Positions 1 to 8,157 of a DNA stretch of 44,654 bases are shown piece by piece; the first letter of the stretch is position 1; each line of letters opens with the position of its first letter. The stretch comes from a virus. The DNA lies in the IMG/VR virus record IMGVR_UViG_3300042559_001228, positions 1 through 44,654 of that record; one strand, given 5' to 3'. A program made the position numbers and the translations under genes. The notes under the pieces were generated by a model, which saw only the letters and a program-made list of their open reading frames with translations, was not told the origin of the DNA and did no database searches.

Positions 1-19
1 GCCATAGTGATTGTTTTTT

Positions 20-27
20 TATAAATA
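20..27 (-). promoter_or_regulatory. TATTTATA motif facing left
   Basis: Read on the minus strand this is TATTTATA. It is followed 14 nt later by ATG GC at the window's left edge, which could be the start of a leftward gene outside the window. The same octamer precedes several tagged genes in this window, hence the tentative call as a late-type promoter. Chance occurrence is possible in such AT-rich DNA. Confidence 0.25.
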
Positions 28-60
28 TTTTGGTTTATTGTTTTTTATTTCCTATATTTT
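28..60 (+). promoter_or_regulatory. Bacteroidota-type promoter before the methyltransferase
   Basis: TTTTG at 28-32 is followed, after exactly 20 nt, by TATATTTT at 53-60. This matches the -33 TTG / -7 TAnnTTTG architecture with one mismatch in the last base. The downstream gene starts at 94. Confidence 0.4.
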
Positions 61-93
61 ACTAAAGTATACAAAAAAAATATTAAAAAACAA

Positions 94-807
94 ATGGAAA
101 AAGACTTTAAACCCGTAAAAAGTGTTTACAACAGTAACTACGACGCAATTAAAAACATTATGTTTCTCTATAATATCGAAAGATTCGATTTAGATTGTAC
201 ATATTCAAAAGGTAATTTTTGGAAAGATTTACCATCACCGATTAATAAATCCGACATTTATCCTGTTAATGATACGGTTGTGGAATGTAGTTCAGAGAAT
301 TTGTCGTTTGCAGACGGAACGATGAAAAGTATTATGTTTGACCCACCTTTTGTTATTGCTGGTAAGTCTTATCGTGATAATAAAGAGGGTAGTTCGATTA
401 TAGCAAAGAGATTTGAGGGTTATGAGTCATATAACCACCTAAAAAACCACTATTTTAACACATTGAAGGAATTGTACCGAGTTTGTGAGAAAGGTGGTTA
501 CGTAGTCTTTAAATGTCAAGACACGGTATCTGGAGGTAAGAATCATTTTTCTCACGTTATGGTTATGAATATGGCACAGGAATTAGGATTCTATCCGAGA
601 GACTTATTCATCCTCACATCAAACGTCCGTATTAATAGCTTTGGTACCAAGTGGACTAAACAAGAACACGCTCGAAAATATCACAGTTATTTTTGGGTGT
701 TTGAAAAGGTTAAACCAAGAGTGAAATACGATAGTCCTATCGAACAGGATTCTGAGGAGAACCAAGATACATTGCAACACGATCACCCACTTTCCAACCA
801 TCAGTAG
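94..807 (+). CDS. DNA methyltransferase, DPPF type
   Basis: Predicted SAM-dependent DNA methyltransferase acting on adenine N6 or cytosine N4. Residues 83-86 are DPPF, the catalytic motif IV of amino-methyltransferases. An aromatic stretch FDLDCTYSKGNFW at 31-43 resembles the N-terminal substrate loop seen in small phage methyltransferases. The segment around residues 126-140 (LYRVCEKGGYVVFKCQD) is the usual strand after motif IV. No separate restriction partner is adjacent, so self-protection or gene regulation is more likely than a restriction system. The last ~24 codons (737-807) overlap the end of the oppositely oriented DUF192 gene and are low-complexity and acidic, so they may be a recent read-through extension. 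Family assignment is fairly secure; target sequence is unknown. Confidence 0.75.
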   Translation: MEKDFKPVKSVYNSNYDAIKNIMFLYNIERFDLDCTYSKGNFWKDLPSPINKSDIYPVNDTVVECSSENLSFADGTMKSIMFDPPFVIAGKSYRDNKEGSSIIAKRFEGYESYNHLKNHYFNTLKELYRVCEKGGYVVFKCQDTVSGGKNHFSHVMVMNMAQELGFYPRDLFILTSNVRINSFGTKWTKQEHARKYHSYFWVFEKVKPRVKYDSPIEQDSEENQDTLQHDHPLSNHQ

Positions 808-1102
808 TTCCTGCAGGAAATTCTATTACGTGGTCACCAATACCGGTGTAACGAGGTAGAGTCATCCTATGTGAATCTTCAACAGGACAATTGGAATGAA
901 TACGATTGATACGGTTGTTAAGTACAAAGACAATATCAAGTGGGATTAGACAATTCTTCATCCAAAATGAATGATGACCTTTTCCCATTTTAAAAACCAT
1001 ACAACCGTCTAACGACTTTCTACCCATCATACCACGACTTATGTCCTCTGGTTGGGATAGATATTCGGCATTGAAAGTTTTGTTGTTAATGTGAACTGAC
1101 AT
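737..1102 (-). CDS. DUF192 family protein
   Basis: A 121-residue protein matching the DUF192 fold: FWMKNCLIPLDIVFV near residues 46-60 and VIEFPAG at 92-98 are the two signature stretches of that family. The family occurs widely in bacteria and in some phages; its biochemical function is not established. Unlike many cellular members there is no signal peptide, so the protein is expected in the cytoplasm. It is encoded opposite to its neighbours, and its 3' end overlaps the methyltransferase by 71 nt. Family assignment is good, role unknown. Confidence 0.75.
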   Translation of the reverse strand: MSVHINNKTFNAEYLSQPEDISRGMMGRKSLDGCMVFKMGKGHHSFWMKNCLIPLDIVFVLNNRINRIHSNCPVEDSHRMTLPRYTGIGDHVIEFPAGTTDGWKVGDRVAMYLGSPQNPVR

Positions 1103-1113
1103 ACCTATAATTA

Positions 1114-1145
1114 TTTGGAATTACCAAAAGAATTTTATATATTTG
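1114..1145 (+). promoter_or_regulatory. Promoter TTTG-N20-TATATTTG, leaderless start
   Basis: TTTG at 1114-1117, GAATTACC just after it, then TATATTTG at 1138-1145. The ATG at 1150 lies 4 nt beyond the -7 element, so the transcript should begin at or next to the start codon. Confidence 0.65.
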
Positions 1146-1149
1146 ACAC

Positions 1150-1356
1150 ATGGAAAGAATATTCGGAGGTTTAATTGAATTTGACAACATAGATGAGTTC
1201 GACCAATTCGTATACGATATTGATAAAGAATCTGCATTGACAATAATAGGAAAGGCATTAGATTTCTGTAATCAAAATAGAATGTTTAACTTAATGGAAG
1301 CCAATACGTTATATAAATGTTTAAATAAATTAAAAGAAAATGAAAATAAAGATTAA
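1150..1356 (+). CDS. Hypothetical small acidic protein
   Basis: A 68-residue protein with no recognised domain. The sequence alternates acidic and hydrophobic residues and looks helical. It directly follows a strong Bacteroidota-type promoter whose -7 box lies 4 nt before the ATG, which supports it as a real gene and suggests a leaderless mRNA. It heads a run of five overlapping small genes leading into thymidylate synthase. Function unknown. Confidence 0.6.
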   Translation: MERIFGGLIEFDNIDEFDQFVYDIDKESALTIIGKALDFCNQNRMFNLMEANTLYKCLNKLKENENKD

Positions 1357-1516
1357 AGAAATCATCTATATAATGATGATATTAACGGGTATACTAGTTC
1401 AGAAGTATGGACTTAAAGGTGCGGACCCCGAGTTAGTGAAGTATTTTGGATGGGGAATAATTAGTTTAGGGTCCCTCAACATCGTACTGGATTATTTTAG
1501 AAAGCCCAAAAAATAA
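1340..1516 (+). CDS. Small membrane protein
   Basis: A 58-residue reading frame that begins inside the end of the preceding gene and stops in a TAATG overlap with the next one, the tight coupling seen throughout this operon. Residues 8-20 and 38-52 are hydrophobic and could form one or two membrane spans; the C-terminus is basic (DYFRKPKK). No family recognised. Its fit between two other genes with start/stop overlaps is the main argument that it is real. Confidence 0.6.
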   Translation: MKIKIKEIIYIMMILTGILVQKYGLKGADPELVKYFGWGIISLGSLNIVLDYFRKPKK

Positions 1517-1824
1517 TGAAAAATTACTTACTAATTTTATTCTTTCAAATTATGTTCAATATCTTCAAAGTGTTGGAGATAAAATATACATATGAAAATA
1601 AACTTAAATCGTTGTTATTCAATAGTGTTTTCATAAATTTAATGGCTTTAGGTTCGGCGTATTATTCATTAGATGGTATGTTTAAAGGTGATTTTTACGG
1701 AATCATTTTTTACATTTTAGGTAGTGTCATTGGTAAATGGATTGCAATGACTCAGTATGAAAATTATCGTTCTAAAATTTATTCATTGTTTAATAAAAAG
1801 GAAGATGAAAAAGAAATATTATAA
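1516..1824 (+). CDS. Integral membrane protein, hypothetical
   Basis: A 102-residue protein with three likely membrane segments (about residues 3-18, 34-52 and 58-78) and a charged, lysine- and glutamate-rich tail from residue 85. It sits in a cluster of small membrane proteins upstream of thyA. The arrangement of helices is similar to small phage-encoded inner-membrane proteins, but no family is recognisable. Start overlaps the previous stop (TAATG). Confidence 0.6.
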   Translation: MKNYLLILFFQIMFNIFKVLEIKYTYENKLKSLLFNSVFINLMALGSAYYSLDGMFKGDFYGIIFYILGSVIGKWIAMTQYENYRSKIYSLFNKKEDEKEIL

Positions 1825-2005
1825 AGATTTTTTTATCTATAAGAAGAAACATCATTGGTTTTTAATTCCAACAATTGTTTTCTTTTATAATAAAACAGAG
1901 TTTCTTGAGACAGGTGTAACATCACCATCTTGGGGATTGACGGTTAGATGGTTAACATATATGATAGGGATTCAAATACAAGAAACATATGAACATGGAA
2001 AATAA
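1805..2005 (+). CDS. Small hypothetical membrane-associated protein
   Basis: A 66-residue protein. I chose the ATG at 1805 (MKKKYYKDFFIYKKKHH) rather than one 48 nt upstream because it gives a compact 20-nt overlap with the preceding gene. It has a basic N-terminus and a single hydrophobic patch (WFLIPTIVFFY). The C-terminal half contains GLTVRWLTYMIGIQI. It overlaps the next gene. Function unknown. Confidence 0.5.
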   Translation: MKKKYYKDFFIYKKKHHWFLIPTIVFFYNKTEFLETGVTSPSWGLTVRWLTYMIGIQIQETYEHGK

Positions 2006-2363
2006 AGATACAAGTGTATTAACATTTGGGGCAATCGTTTCCCTACTTGGGGTATTTGTTTCATTAATGTATTTTAATGATAAACCAACGCCCGTTGTGA
2101 CAACAAACATATGTAAGGAAGATTCGTTACAAAACGTAATTAACGAATTACAAATGGATTTGAAAATGCAATCAGATGGATTTGATTCTAAAGAAAGAAG
2201 ATATGAAGATATTTTATTTGAATATGAATATGGTCTTGATTATTTAAAAAATTATCAACCACACGCATATAGAGAGTTTCACCGAATTCTATCTCATAAA
2301 GAAAATTTCACCAGACAAGACGAACAAGAAAATATAAAAAGGTTGGAGACACCAAAATGGTAA
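1989..2363 (+). CDS. Membrane-anchored helical protein
   Basis: A 124-residue protein with one N-terminal membrane helix (about residues 11-28) followed by a polar, probably coiled-coil region. The C-terminal part reads YQPHAYREFHRILSHKEN, which resembles the tail of the protein encoded at 8667-8960 (HPKLQLEYENYLHHETE) in the same overall architecture, so the two look like divergent paralogues. A start at 1995 (MENKDTS) is equally possible. Such single-anchor coiled-coil proteins can be spanins or membrane adaptors, but neither is shown here. Confidence 0.6.
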   Translation: MNMENKDTSVLTFGAIVSLLGVFVSLMYFNDKPTPVVTTNICKEDSLQNVINELQMDLKMQSDGFDSKERRYEDILFEYEYGLDYLKNYQPHAYREFHRILSHKENFTRQDEQENIKRLETPKW

Positions 2364-3541
2364 ACATGAATAGATTAGATAAAAGATATCAAGATTTATT
2401 ACAAGATATTTTAGATAATGGAGTCGTAAAAACGGACAGAACAGGTACTGGAACCATTTCAGTATTTGGTAGACAAATACGTCATAGAATGGCACAGGGA
2501 TTCCCACTACTTACAACAAAAAAGATGGCGTGGAATGTTATGGTTGCCGAACTATTATGGTTCTTAAGAGGTGAGACCAATATCAAATTCTTATTGGATT
2601 ATGATTGTCATATTTGGGATGGTGATGCTTATAAAAACTTTGTAAATAAAGTAGATTCTATTTGGCAAAAAAGTGCAGTGGGTGATTTAGATGATATGAT
2701 TTATGATGGTCTCCTAATTGATGGCACAGATGAGAATGGTAAATGGTTTGCTAGAATACCAACAAAAGAAGAATTTATTGGAAGGATAAAATCGGATGTA
2801 GAGTTTGCAAAAATATGGGGTGAGTTAGGACCAATCTATGGTAAACAATGGAGAGATTGGGAAATATATAACAATGATGATGGTTCACCTTATCGAGATG
2901 TAGACCAAATCACAAACCTAATCAATGAACTTAAAACGAATCCTGATAGTAGAAGATTAATGGTTAGTGCTTGGAATGTAAGTGAGTTAGACCATATGGT
3001 ACTTCCTCCTTGTCATTACGGATTTCAAGTTTACACAAGGAAGTTAACAGGTGAAGAGATGTGGGTTTTATTAAAGAAAAAAGTAGGAGAAGAAAAGTTC
3101 CAATCAATGGTTGATGACATCGTTCCTTTTGGTGGCGGATTAAGTGAAGAATTAGAATCTTATAAGATACCTAAACGAGCAATATCATTAATGTGGAATC
3201 AAAGATCTGTTGACACATTCTTAGGTTTACCCTTCAATATTGCCTCTTATGGGTTATTATTGGAAATATTAGGAATGGAAGTTAATATGGTACCAGAAGA
3301 TTTAATTGGTAACTTAGGAGATGTTCATTTGTATTCTAATCATTTAGAACATGCCAAAGAACAAATTAATAGAGAACCATTTAAAAACTTACCCGTATTA
3401 AAGTTCAGTCCAATACCCCTGACACATTTCGAACACCACATGGAAACTTTCGATAAATTTATAAGAAATAGTTATCCACACCAATTCATTATTGAAGGGT
3501 ACGAATGTCATCCAACCATAAAAGCTCCGTTAAGTAATTAA
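2357..3541 (+). CDS. thyA: Thymidylate synthase, enlarged
   Basis: Makes dTMP from dUMP using methylenetetrahydrofolate, supplying thymine for phage DNA synthesis. The catalytic motif is PPCHYGFQVY with Cys219; other family blocks are DRTGTGT near the N-terminus, RGETNI (71-76), SRRLMVSAWN (198-207), QRSVDTFLGLPFNIASY (282-298) and GDVHLYSNHLEHAKEQ (321-336). The protein is 394 residues against about 264 for bacterial ThyA. The extra length comes from insertions around residues 93-150 and 228-272, both between conserved blocks, so the active site should remain intact. It overlaps the upstream gene by 7 nt and ends against a convergent small basic gene. A 5-nt alternative start (Met4) exists. 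Identity is secure. Confidence 0.95.
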   Translation: MVNMNRLDKRYQDLLQDILDNGVVKTDRTGTGTISVFGRQIRHRMAQGFPLLTTKKMAWNVMVAELLWFLRGETNIKFLLDYDCHIWDGDAYKNFVNKVDSIWQKSAVGDLDDMIYDGLLIDGTDENGKWFARIPTKEEFIGRIKSDVEFAKIWGELGPIYGKQWRDWEIYNNDDGSPYRDVDQITNLINELKTNPDSRRLMVSAWNVSELDHMVLPPCHYGFQVYTRKLTGEEMWVLLKKKVGEEKFQSMVDDIVPFGGGLSEELESYKIPKRAISLMWNQRSVDTFLGLPFNIASYGLLLEILGMEVNMVPEDLIGNLGDVHLYSNHLEHAKEQINREPFKNLPVLKFSPIPLTHFEHHMETFDKFIRNSYPHQFIIEGYECHPTIKAPLSN

Positions 3542-3666
3542 CGACCTTGTCCTTGGTATTTTTTGGGTTTTTGGGCCTTAGGACCGTAACTTTTCTTATA
3601 AACACCTTTTTTTCTTTTTCCGAAAGTCTTCTTTATTGAAGACGACGTACCTTTTGCTTTCGCCAT
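3538..3666 (-). CDS. Small lysine-rich basic protein
   Basis: A 42-residue frame beginning MAKAKGTSSSIKKTFGKRKK and ending QGQGR. It is extremely basic (mostly K, R, G, S, with tyrosines) and is likely to bind nucleic acid. It is encoded opposite to thyA with the stop codons overlapping. A GTCTTC/GAAGAC inverted repeat lies inside the frame. No family recognised; the lack of internal stops, the sensible composition and the snug convergent placement support it. Confidence 0.5.
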   Translation of the reverse strand: MAKAKGTSSSIKKTFGKRKKGVYKKSYGPKAQKPKKYQGQGR

Positions 3667-3709
3667 AATATATATTTTATATTAATAAGTATTTTCTAAA
3701 TATTTTTTG

Positions 3710-3717
3710 TATATTTG
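3710..3717 (+). promoter_or_regulatory. -7 element TATATTTG
   Basis: A perfect TAnnTTTG box 19 nt before the ATG at 3737 in a gene-free stretch. No clear TTTG is seen at the expected upstream distance, so only the -7 box is called. Confidence 0.4.
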
Positions 3718-3736
3718 TCCTATAAACTATTAGACA

Positions 3737-5638
3737 ATGGAGGAAATTATAAATCAAAAATTCACCTATGCGACCATTACGGTTTTCAAGGATTATTGTA
3801 AAATAATTGATAAGAAAGAATCATTAAGTTCAATGGGGGTTGATTTAGACTCACTTGATGATGGGGATGATGAAATATTTGAAAGTGCTAAGAGTCTTAT
3901 AAAATTTACAATTGGCGATATGAGAAGACCGACCTTTGGTCGAACAACGGAATTTCCCGAAAAGGTAGGAAAAAGAAAAACAAAATTTTTCTATGGTGAA
4001 CCTGGCATAAATGAACGTTCCATAATAAATTACGCAATTAGAAATTTTGAGACCAGGGACGATAGACACATTAAGAAATATTACGGTAGCCCGTTTAGTG
4101 AAATGACCGTTACCACAATTGAACGTTCTATTAGGAGACACGGAGATAAAATAACAATTAAACTATATCGACACCATAGACATAGGGCATTTAACAACAT
4201 TTACTTTAAGAAATCAACTGGTGTTGAGTCAGTAACGTTTAATGTTAATAATGGTAATTTTACCACACTTAGTATGAATAAAAGTGGTAGGAAAACAACT
4301 AAGACATTTAGAACCAACAACTTCAACTTTTTGGAGATGCAATTCAAAGATGGTGGAATTTTAAACATGAGAAAATGTTTGGATGATAACTCTGTTCTGT
4401 TGAAAGAGTATAATGAAACATTCAATAATACCGATTTTATTTTTGAAATCAATAAGGTATTTAACCTTAATCAAAATTTTAGTTTTAATGGTATATGGTT
4501 CTGTCAATTAATGTTAGAACGATTTGTTGAATTGAAAAAGATTAAAGTATCTAACGATTACGGTATATGGATTAAAAAGTATTATCCCACTGAAAAGTTT
4601 TTAAAGAAAAACGACAGAAAATTAATCGCTTCGATTTTGGATATGTTTCAAATAAAATCTAAAATTACAATTAAAATAATGCACGAAAATACTAAAATAG
4701 ATATACATGCATTATCTCGTTTATGTTATTTTTTTGGTGATAATTTTTCAAAATATATTGGTAGTATTGATTTGGTACATTTTATGAATTCAACATACGA
4801 AGACACCGTTGATATTGGTTACCCTAAATTTAAATTTGCAGAAGAATTAAAAAAAGAAAAGTTCCTAATAACAAATATCGAAAAGGAAAATATCGTTAAA
4901 ATCATTAATAATTTAAACAACGAAATACGAGGATATCAAAGATTAACCAATAAGAAAGAGACATTGATTAACCATAGATTTATTGGTGATTTAAATGATC
5001 ATTTTAAGATGATTGATAAATTACGTAAATTCATACCTGATTTATATTTAAAATCTAAAAACATAGATGATTTTGATAAAGAACATTTGGAATTATCTAA
5101 AATGATGAAATTCATTAAAAAGGGATATGTTATTGAATATCAATTTGTTGATAAGATGGTTAACGATGTAGAATCACCAATTAAAGTTAAGATTAATTTA
5201 AGTGATGATGAGTCAAATCCCGAATGGGTCAATCCCGAATTCTATCCTTATATCTTAAAACGAGAAGAGGATTATGATGAGGAAGGTAATTTCATGCACC
5301 ATTGTGTGGCATCATATTCGGATAAAGAAAAATCGATTGTTGTTTCGGTAAGAACTGAAGATAAAAAAGATAGGGTTACTTGTGAATTTGATTGTCAAAC
5401 AGGTACTCTAATTCAAGCGAGACACTTTTGTAATAAACAACCTCCTGCCGACATTGAGTTAGCTGTCAATATCCTAAAAGAAAAAACTAAGCACTATGCT
5501 AGAATGGGTTTATTACATTCTTTAGATAAAAAAAAGGTACCGGTTAAAATTAATGGAATAGAAATTATACCTGAAATTAAAGAACCAACACGAATATCTG
5601 ATGTGTTATTTGATATGAGGCGTGAACCTGCATTTTAA
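3737..5638 (+). CDS. PcfJ-like protein, first paralogue
   Basis: A 633-residue protein whose C-terminal part resembles the PcfJ-like family known from conjugative plasmids and phages: EGNFMHHCVASY at about 516-527, with His521-His522-Cys523, then a VVSVRT strand, CEFD and a QARHFCNKQPP stretch. The molecular activity of PcfJ-like proteins is not established. The middle region (PTEKFLKKNDRKLIASIL, then LCYFFGDNFSKYIGSI) matches the neighbour at 5675-7087, showing tandem duplication. The N-terminal ~250 residues are lysine-rich and unassigned. It is preceded by a TATATTTG promoter box and looks like the first gene of a two-gene unit. Confidence 0.6.
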   Translation: MEEIINQKFTYATITVFKDYCKIIDKKESLSSMGVDLDSLDDGDDEIFESAKSLIKFTIGDMRRPTFGRTTEFPEKVGKRKTKFFYGEPGINERSIINYAIRNFETRDDRHIKKYYGSPFSEMTVTTIERSIRRHGDKITIKLYRHHRHRAFNNIYFKKSTGVESVTFNVNNGNFTTLSMNKSGRKTTKTFRTNNFNFLEMQFKDGGILNMRKCLDDNSVLLKEYNETFNNTDFIFEINKVFNLNQNFSFNGIWFCQLMLERFVELKKIKVSNDYGIWIKKYYPTEKFLKKNDRKLIASILDMFQIKSKITIKIMHENTKIDIHALSRLCYFFGDNFSKYIGSIDLVHFMNSTYEDTVDIGYPKFKFAEELKKEKFLITNIEKENIVKIINNLNNEIRGYQRLTNKKETLINHRFIGDLNDHFKMIDKLRKFIPDLYLKSKNIDDFDKEHLELSKMMKFIKKGYVIEYQFVDKMVNDVESPIKVKINLSDDESNPEWVNPEFYPYILKREEDYDEEGNFMHHCVASYSDKEKSIVVSVRTEDKKDRVTCEFDCQTGTLIQARHFCNKQPPADIELAVNILKEKTKHYARMGLLHSLDKKKVPVKINGIEIIPEIKEPTRISDVLFDMRREPAF

Positions 5639-5650
5639 CTACACAATTCA

Positions 5651-5685
5651 AATAAATCCATATATATTTTGTATATGGATTTATT
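5651..5685. repeat. Perfect 14-bp inverted repeat over the start codon
   Basis: Arms at 5651-5664 (AATAAATCCATATA) and 5672-5685 (TATATGGATTTATT) with a 7-nt loop. The right arm contains the ATG at 5675. The repeat may be an operator or an RNA hairpin that occludes the start of the second PcfJ-like gene. Confidence 0.6.
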
Positions 5686-7087
5686 ATTTATACACAACCA
5701 AGAGAAGAAAGACAAGAAAAGTAAATCATTATCAACGTGTGATTTAAAGTTATATAATGACGATGATGATATTGTTTACAAATCTACATTTGATTTTGAT
5801 TACCAAAGATATGGTAAAAATAAAAAAGTTCTTTTTGAACATGAACTGGTTTTAAATAAAAAAACCGGAGACATCTTTATAACGTATAAAATTGTTAATG
5901 ATGGTTTAACAGACATGAAAATGTTTAGAACCACCACCAAACAAAAAAAGAATAACTTTAGTTTATTATTAGATTTAACTGAGAATGGTTTTGAGAGGGG
6001 AGAAAAGAGAATTGGGTTTTGGGGAGTGAAGTATTCAAGAGCAACTAATAAAATAATAGAATTAATTTATAATTTAATCAAAGATAATTTCAAATCAGAA
6101 TTTATCATTCAAAAAATTAATAAGGGTGAGTGTGAAATAAACTTTCTTTATGATATGGTTGTTGATTTTCATTTAGAAATGAAGGGTATTAAAGGACACG
6201 ACAGTGTTTATTATGATATACAACATGATTACCCCAAAAAGAAATGGTTAGAGAAAAACGATTATAAATTTCTACCATCGGTATTAGACCATTATGGAAT
6301 AAAATCAAAGTATCTTATTAGTGAATTGAATAAACAGAATTCCCATAAGAGTATTAAGTTAGATTCTTTAAACTATATCTGTAAATTATTTGGTGACAAT
6401 TACATAGATTATTTAAAGAAAATAAAATGGGATAAACATTGTTTTGATTATGCACCAAACAAAAAATTACACATGTTAAAAAATGATACGGAAAAAAACT
6501 GTATGGTTAGTGTTATTAATAAGTGGGAGAGTGATTCTTTAAAAACAGATTCATTAGTTTATTTGGTCAATAAGTTATTATCAATTAGAGAGTTACTTGA
6601 AGCTAGAGGAGTTGAATTAAAATTTAAAGCTAAGAACGATAATGAATTTGATAATTTATTGGAGATGTGGTCAGGAATTAAATTTCATTTCGCTCGAGGT
6701 TATAAAGTTAGATATGATTTACCAAAAGAATTTATGGATGAGATTGAGGAAGATATTATAGTTGGTGGGGAATTATTTAAACCCAAAGTTTTGGTGACAG
6801 AAGAGGATTTTAGAATCGAAGGGTTTAATATGAAAAACTGTATGTCTAAACAATTTCCACACGGATCAATATACATTTATGTTGGACTACAATGTAAACG
6901 AAAAAGGATAAACCTACAATATCGTAAGGGAGGTTTGGTACAATCATATGGTAAAGCTAACACACCAACATTAGAGTTGTTCAACGATGCGATAACCATA
7001 TTAACCCAAAGGTTTAAAAAATACACATATCTTGAATGGAAAAAGGAAAAATACGACTTCCTAACTAACTCATTATCAATACTTTAA
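5675..7087 (+). CDS. PcfJ-like protein, second paralogue
   Basis: A 470-residue relative of the preceding gene. Shared blocks are YPKKKWLEKNDYKFLPSVLD and the following IKSKYLI, then ICKLFGDNYIDYLKKI. The C-terminal signature is degenerate: MKNCMSK at about 386-392 replaces the HHC motif and QSYGKANTPT replaces the HFCNKQPP stretch, so any activity needing those residues may be lost. I use ATG at 5675; a TTG at 5669 is the alternative. The start codon is embedded in a perfect inverted repeat. It is 36 nt downstream of the first paralogue. Function unknown. Confidence 0.55.
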   Translation: MDLLFIHNQEKKDKKSKSLSTCDLKLYNDDDDIVYKSTFDFDYQRYGKNKKVLFEHELVLNKKTGDIFITYKIVNDGLTDMKMFRTTTKQKKNNFSLLLDLTENGFERGEKRIGFWGVKYSRATNKIIELIYNLIKDNFKSEFIIQKINKGECEINFLYDMVVDFHLEMKGIKGHDSVYYDIQHDYPKKKWLEKNDYKFLPSVLDHYGIKSKYLISELNKQNSHKSIKLDSLNYICKLFGDNYIDYLKKIKWDKHCFDYAPNKKLHMLKNDTEKNCMVSVINKWESDSLKTDSLVYLVNKLLSIRELLEARGVELKFKAKNDNEFDNLLEMWSGIKFHFARGYKVRYDLPKEFMDEIEEDIIVGGELFKPKVLVTEEDFRIEGFNMKNCMSKQFPHGSIYIYVGLQCKRKRINLQYRKGGLVQSYGKANTPTLELFNDAITILTQRFKKYTYLEWKKEKYDFLTNSLSIL

Positions 7088-7117
7088 GAATAATTTAAAA
7101 AATATTCTAAAATTTTT

Positions 7118-7147
7118 TTTGTATTTCATAAAATATACATAACTTTG
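7118..7147 (+). promoter_or_regulatory. Promoter TTTG-N18-TAACTTTG
   Basis: A T-run ending in TTTG (7118-7121) and TAACTTTG (7140-7147) lie 24 nt upstream of the C5 methyltransferase start. The spacer is 18 nt, shorter than the 19-20 nt used elsewhere in the window. Confidence 0.5.
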
Positions 7148-7170
7148 TTTCATCATTAAACAAAACAGGT

Positions 7171-8145
7171 ATGAAATATTTCTCAGTATGTAGTGGAATC
7201 GAAGCGGCTACGGTAGCTTGGTCACCATTGAATTGGAAATGTGAAGGGTTATGTGACTTCGCATCTTTCCCACAAAAAGTATTATCACATCACTATCCAA
7301 CAACCCCATTATTTTCAGACTTAACAAAATTAAACGAACATGAAAGTTACAGAAACATCAGCTTCGACCTATTGGTCGGAGGAACGCCTTGTCAATCTTT
7401 TTCCGATGCAGGACTCAACAAAGGAATGGATGATGTCCGTGGTCAACTCTCCCTTGAGTATGGAAGAATTCTTAAAGAAAAACGACCAAGATGGTTCATT
7501 TGGGAAAATGTCGAAGGCGTTTTTAAAAGCAAACACAGAAAAGCGTTATGTGAAATCATCTCCTCTTTCACAGGTACTAACTTCAAAGCAGAAGACCTCG
7601 ACAAACAAGGTGTTGTCCAAGGAGAAGAATACTCCATCGCTTATAGGGTTTTCGACAGCCAATACTTCGGAGTTCCCCAACGACGCAAAAGAATCTTCAT
7701 TGTTGGATATCGTGGAAACAATTGGAAAGTCCCATTCTCCGTATTATTTGAAGAAGGATGTTTTGAAAGCGTTAAAGAGAAGAATCGAATCAAGAGGGAT
7801 GAGTACGCCAGAAATGTTCTTGGAGAAATTAAACTCGCAGGTACAGTAACAAAATCACACGCATCTACATTGGTTGATGGGTTTGGTAAAGTATCTACGT
7901 CTAACTATTGGATTGATAACAATAGTATTAGAATCTTCACAGAAAGAGAATTAGAGAGACTCCAAGGGTTTCCCGATGGTTATCTTGATTTTGAAATTGG
8001 TGGTAAAAAACCAAGTTATTCAAATGTTAAAGGTGCAATAGGTAACTCTATGACTGTCAATGTAATGTATTGGATTGGTCAACGAATTAATTTTATTGAC
8101 AATTATATTCAATCTAAAAATATTTTGAAATCCGAGAAAATTTAA
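7171..8145 (+). CDS. C5-cytosine DNA methyltransferase
   Basis: A 324-residue enzyme that transfers a methyl group from SAM to carbon 5 of cytosine in DNA. All main motifs are visible in order: I (FSVCSGIEAA, 4-13), IV (GTPCQSFS with the nucleophile Cys74), VI (ENV, 112-114), VIII (QRRKRIF, 170-176), IX (RELERLQGFPDGY) and X (GNSM near 292). The target-recognition region between VIII and IX is short. No cognate restriction enzyme is adjacent. It probably protects phage DNA from host restriction. It has its own promoter. Assignment is secure; specificity cannot be read from the sequence. Confidence 0.93.
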   Translation: MKYFSVCSGIEAATVAWSPLNWKCEGLCDFASFPQKVLSHHYPTTPLFSDLTKLNEHESYRNISFDLLVGGTPCQSFSDAGLNKGMDDVRGQLSLEYGRILKEKRPRWFIWENVEGVFKSKHRKALCEIISSFTGTNFKAEDLDKQGVVQGEEYSIAYRVFDSQYFGVPQRRKRIFIVGYRGNNWKVPFSVLFEEGCFESVKEKNRIKRDEYARNVLGEIKLAGTVTKSHASTLVDGFGKVSTSNYWIDNNSIRIFTERELERLQGFPDGYLDFEIGGKKPSYSNVKGAIGNSMTVNVMYWIGQRINFIDNYIQSKNILKSEKI

Positions 8146-8157
8146 CTATATTAGAAT

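Noticed and set aside
3472-3480. Second perfect DnaA box TTATCCACA
   Set aside because: It is inside the conserved 3' part of thyA and isolated from other origin-like features.
5685-5692. TATTTATA copy as another late promoter
   Set aside because: It lies inside the coding sequence just after a start codon and is expected by chance in AT-rich DNA.
7340-7849. 169-codon frame inside the C5 methyltransferase
   Set aside because: It is a shifted frame of a gene with all canonical motifs; the peptide shows no domain.
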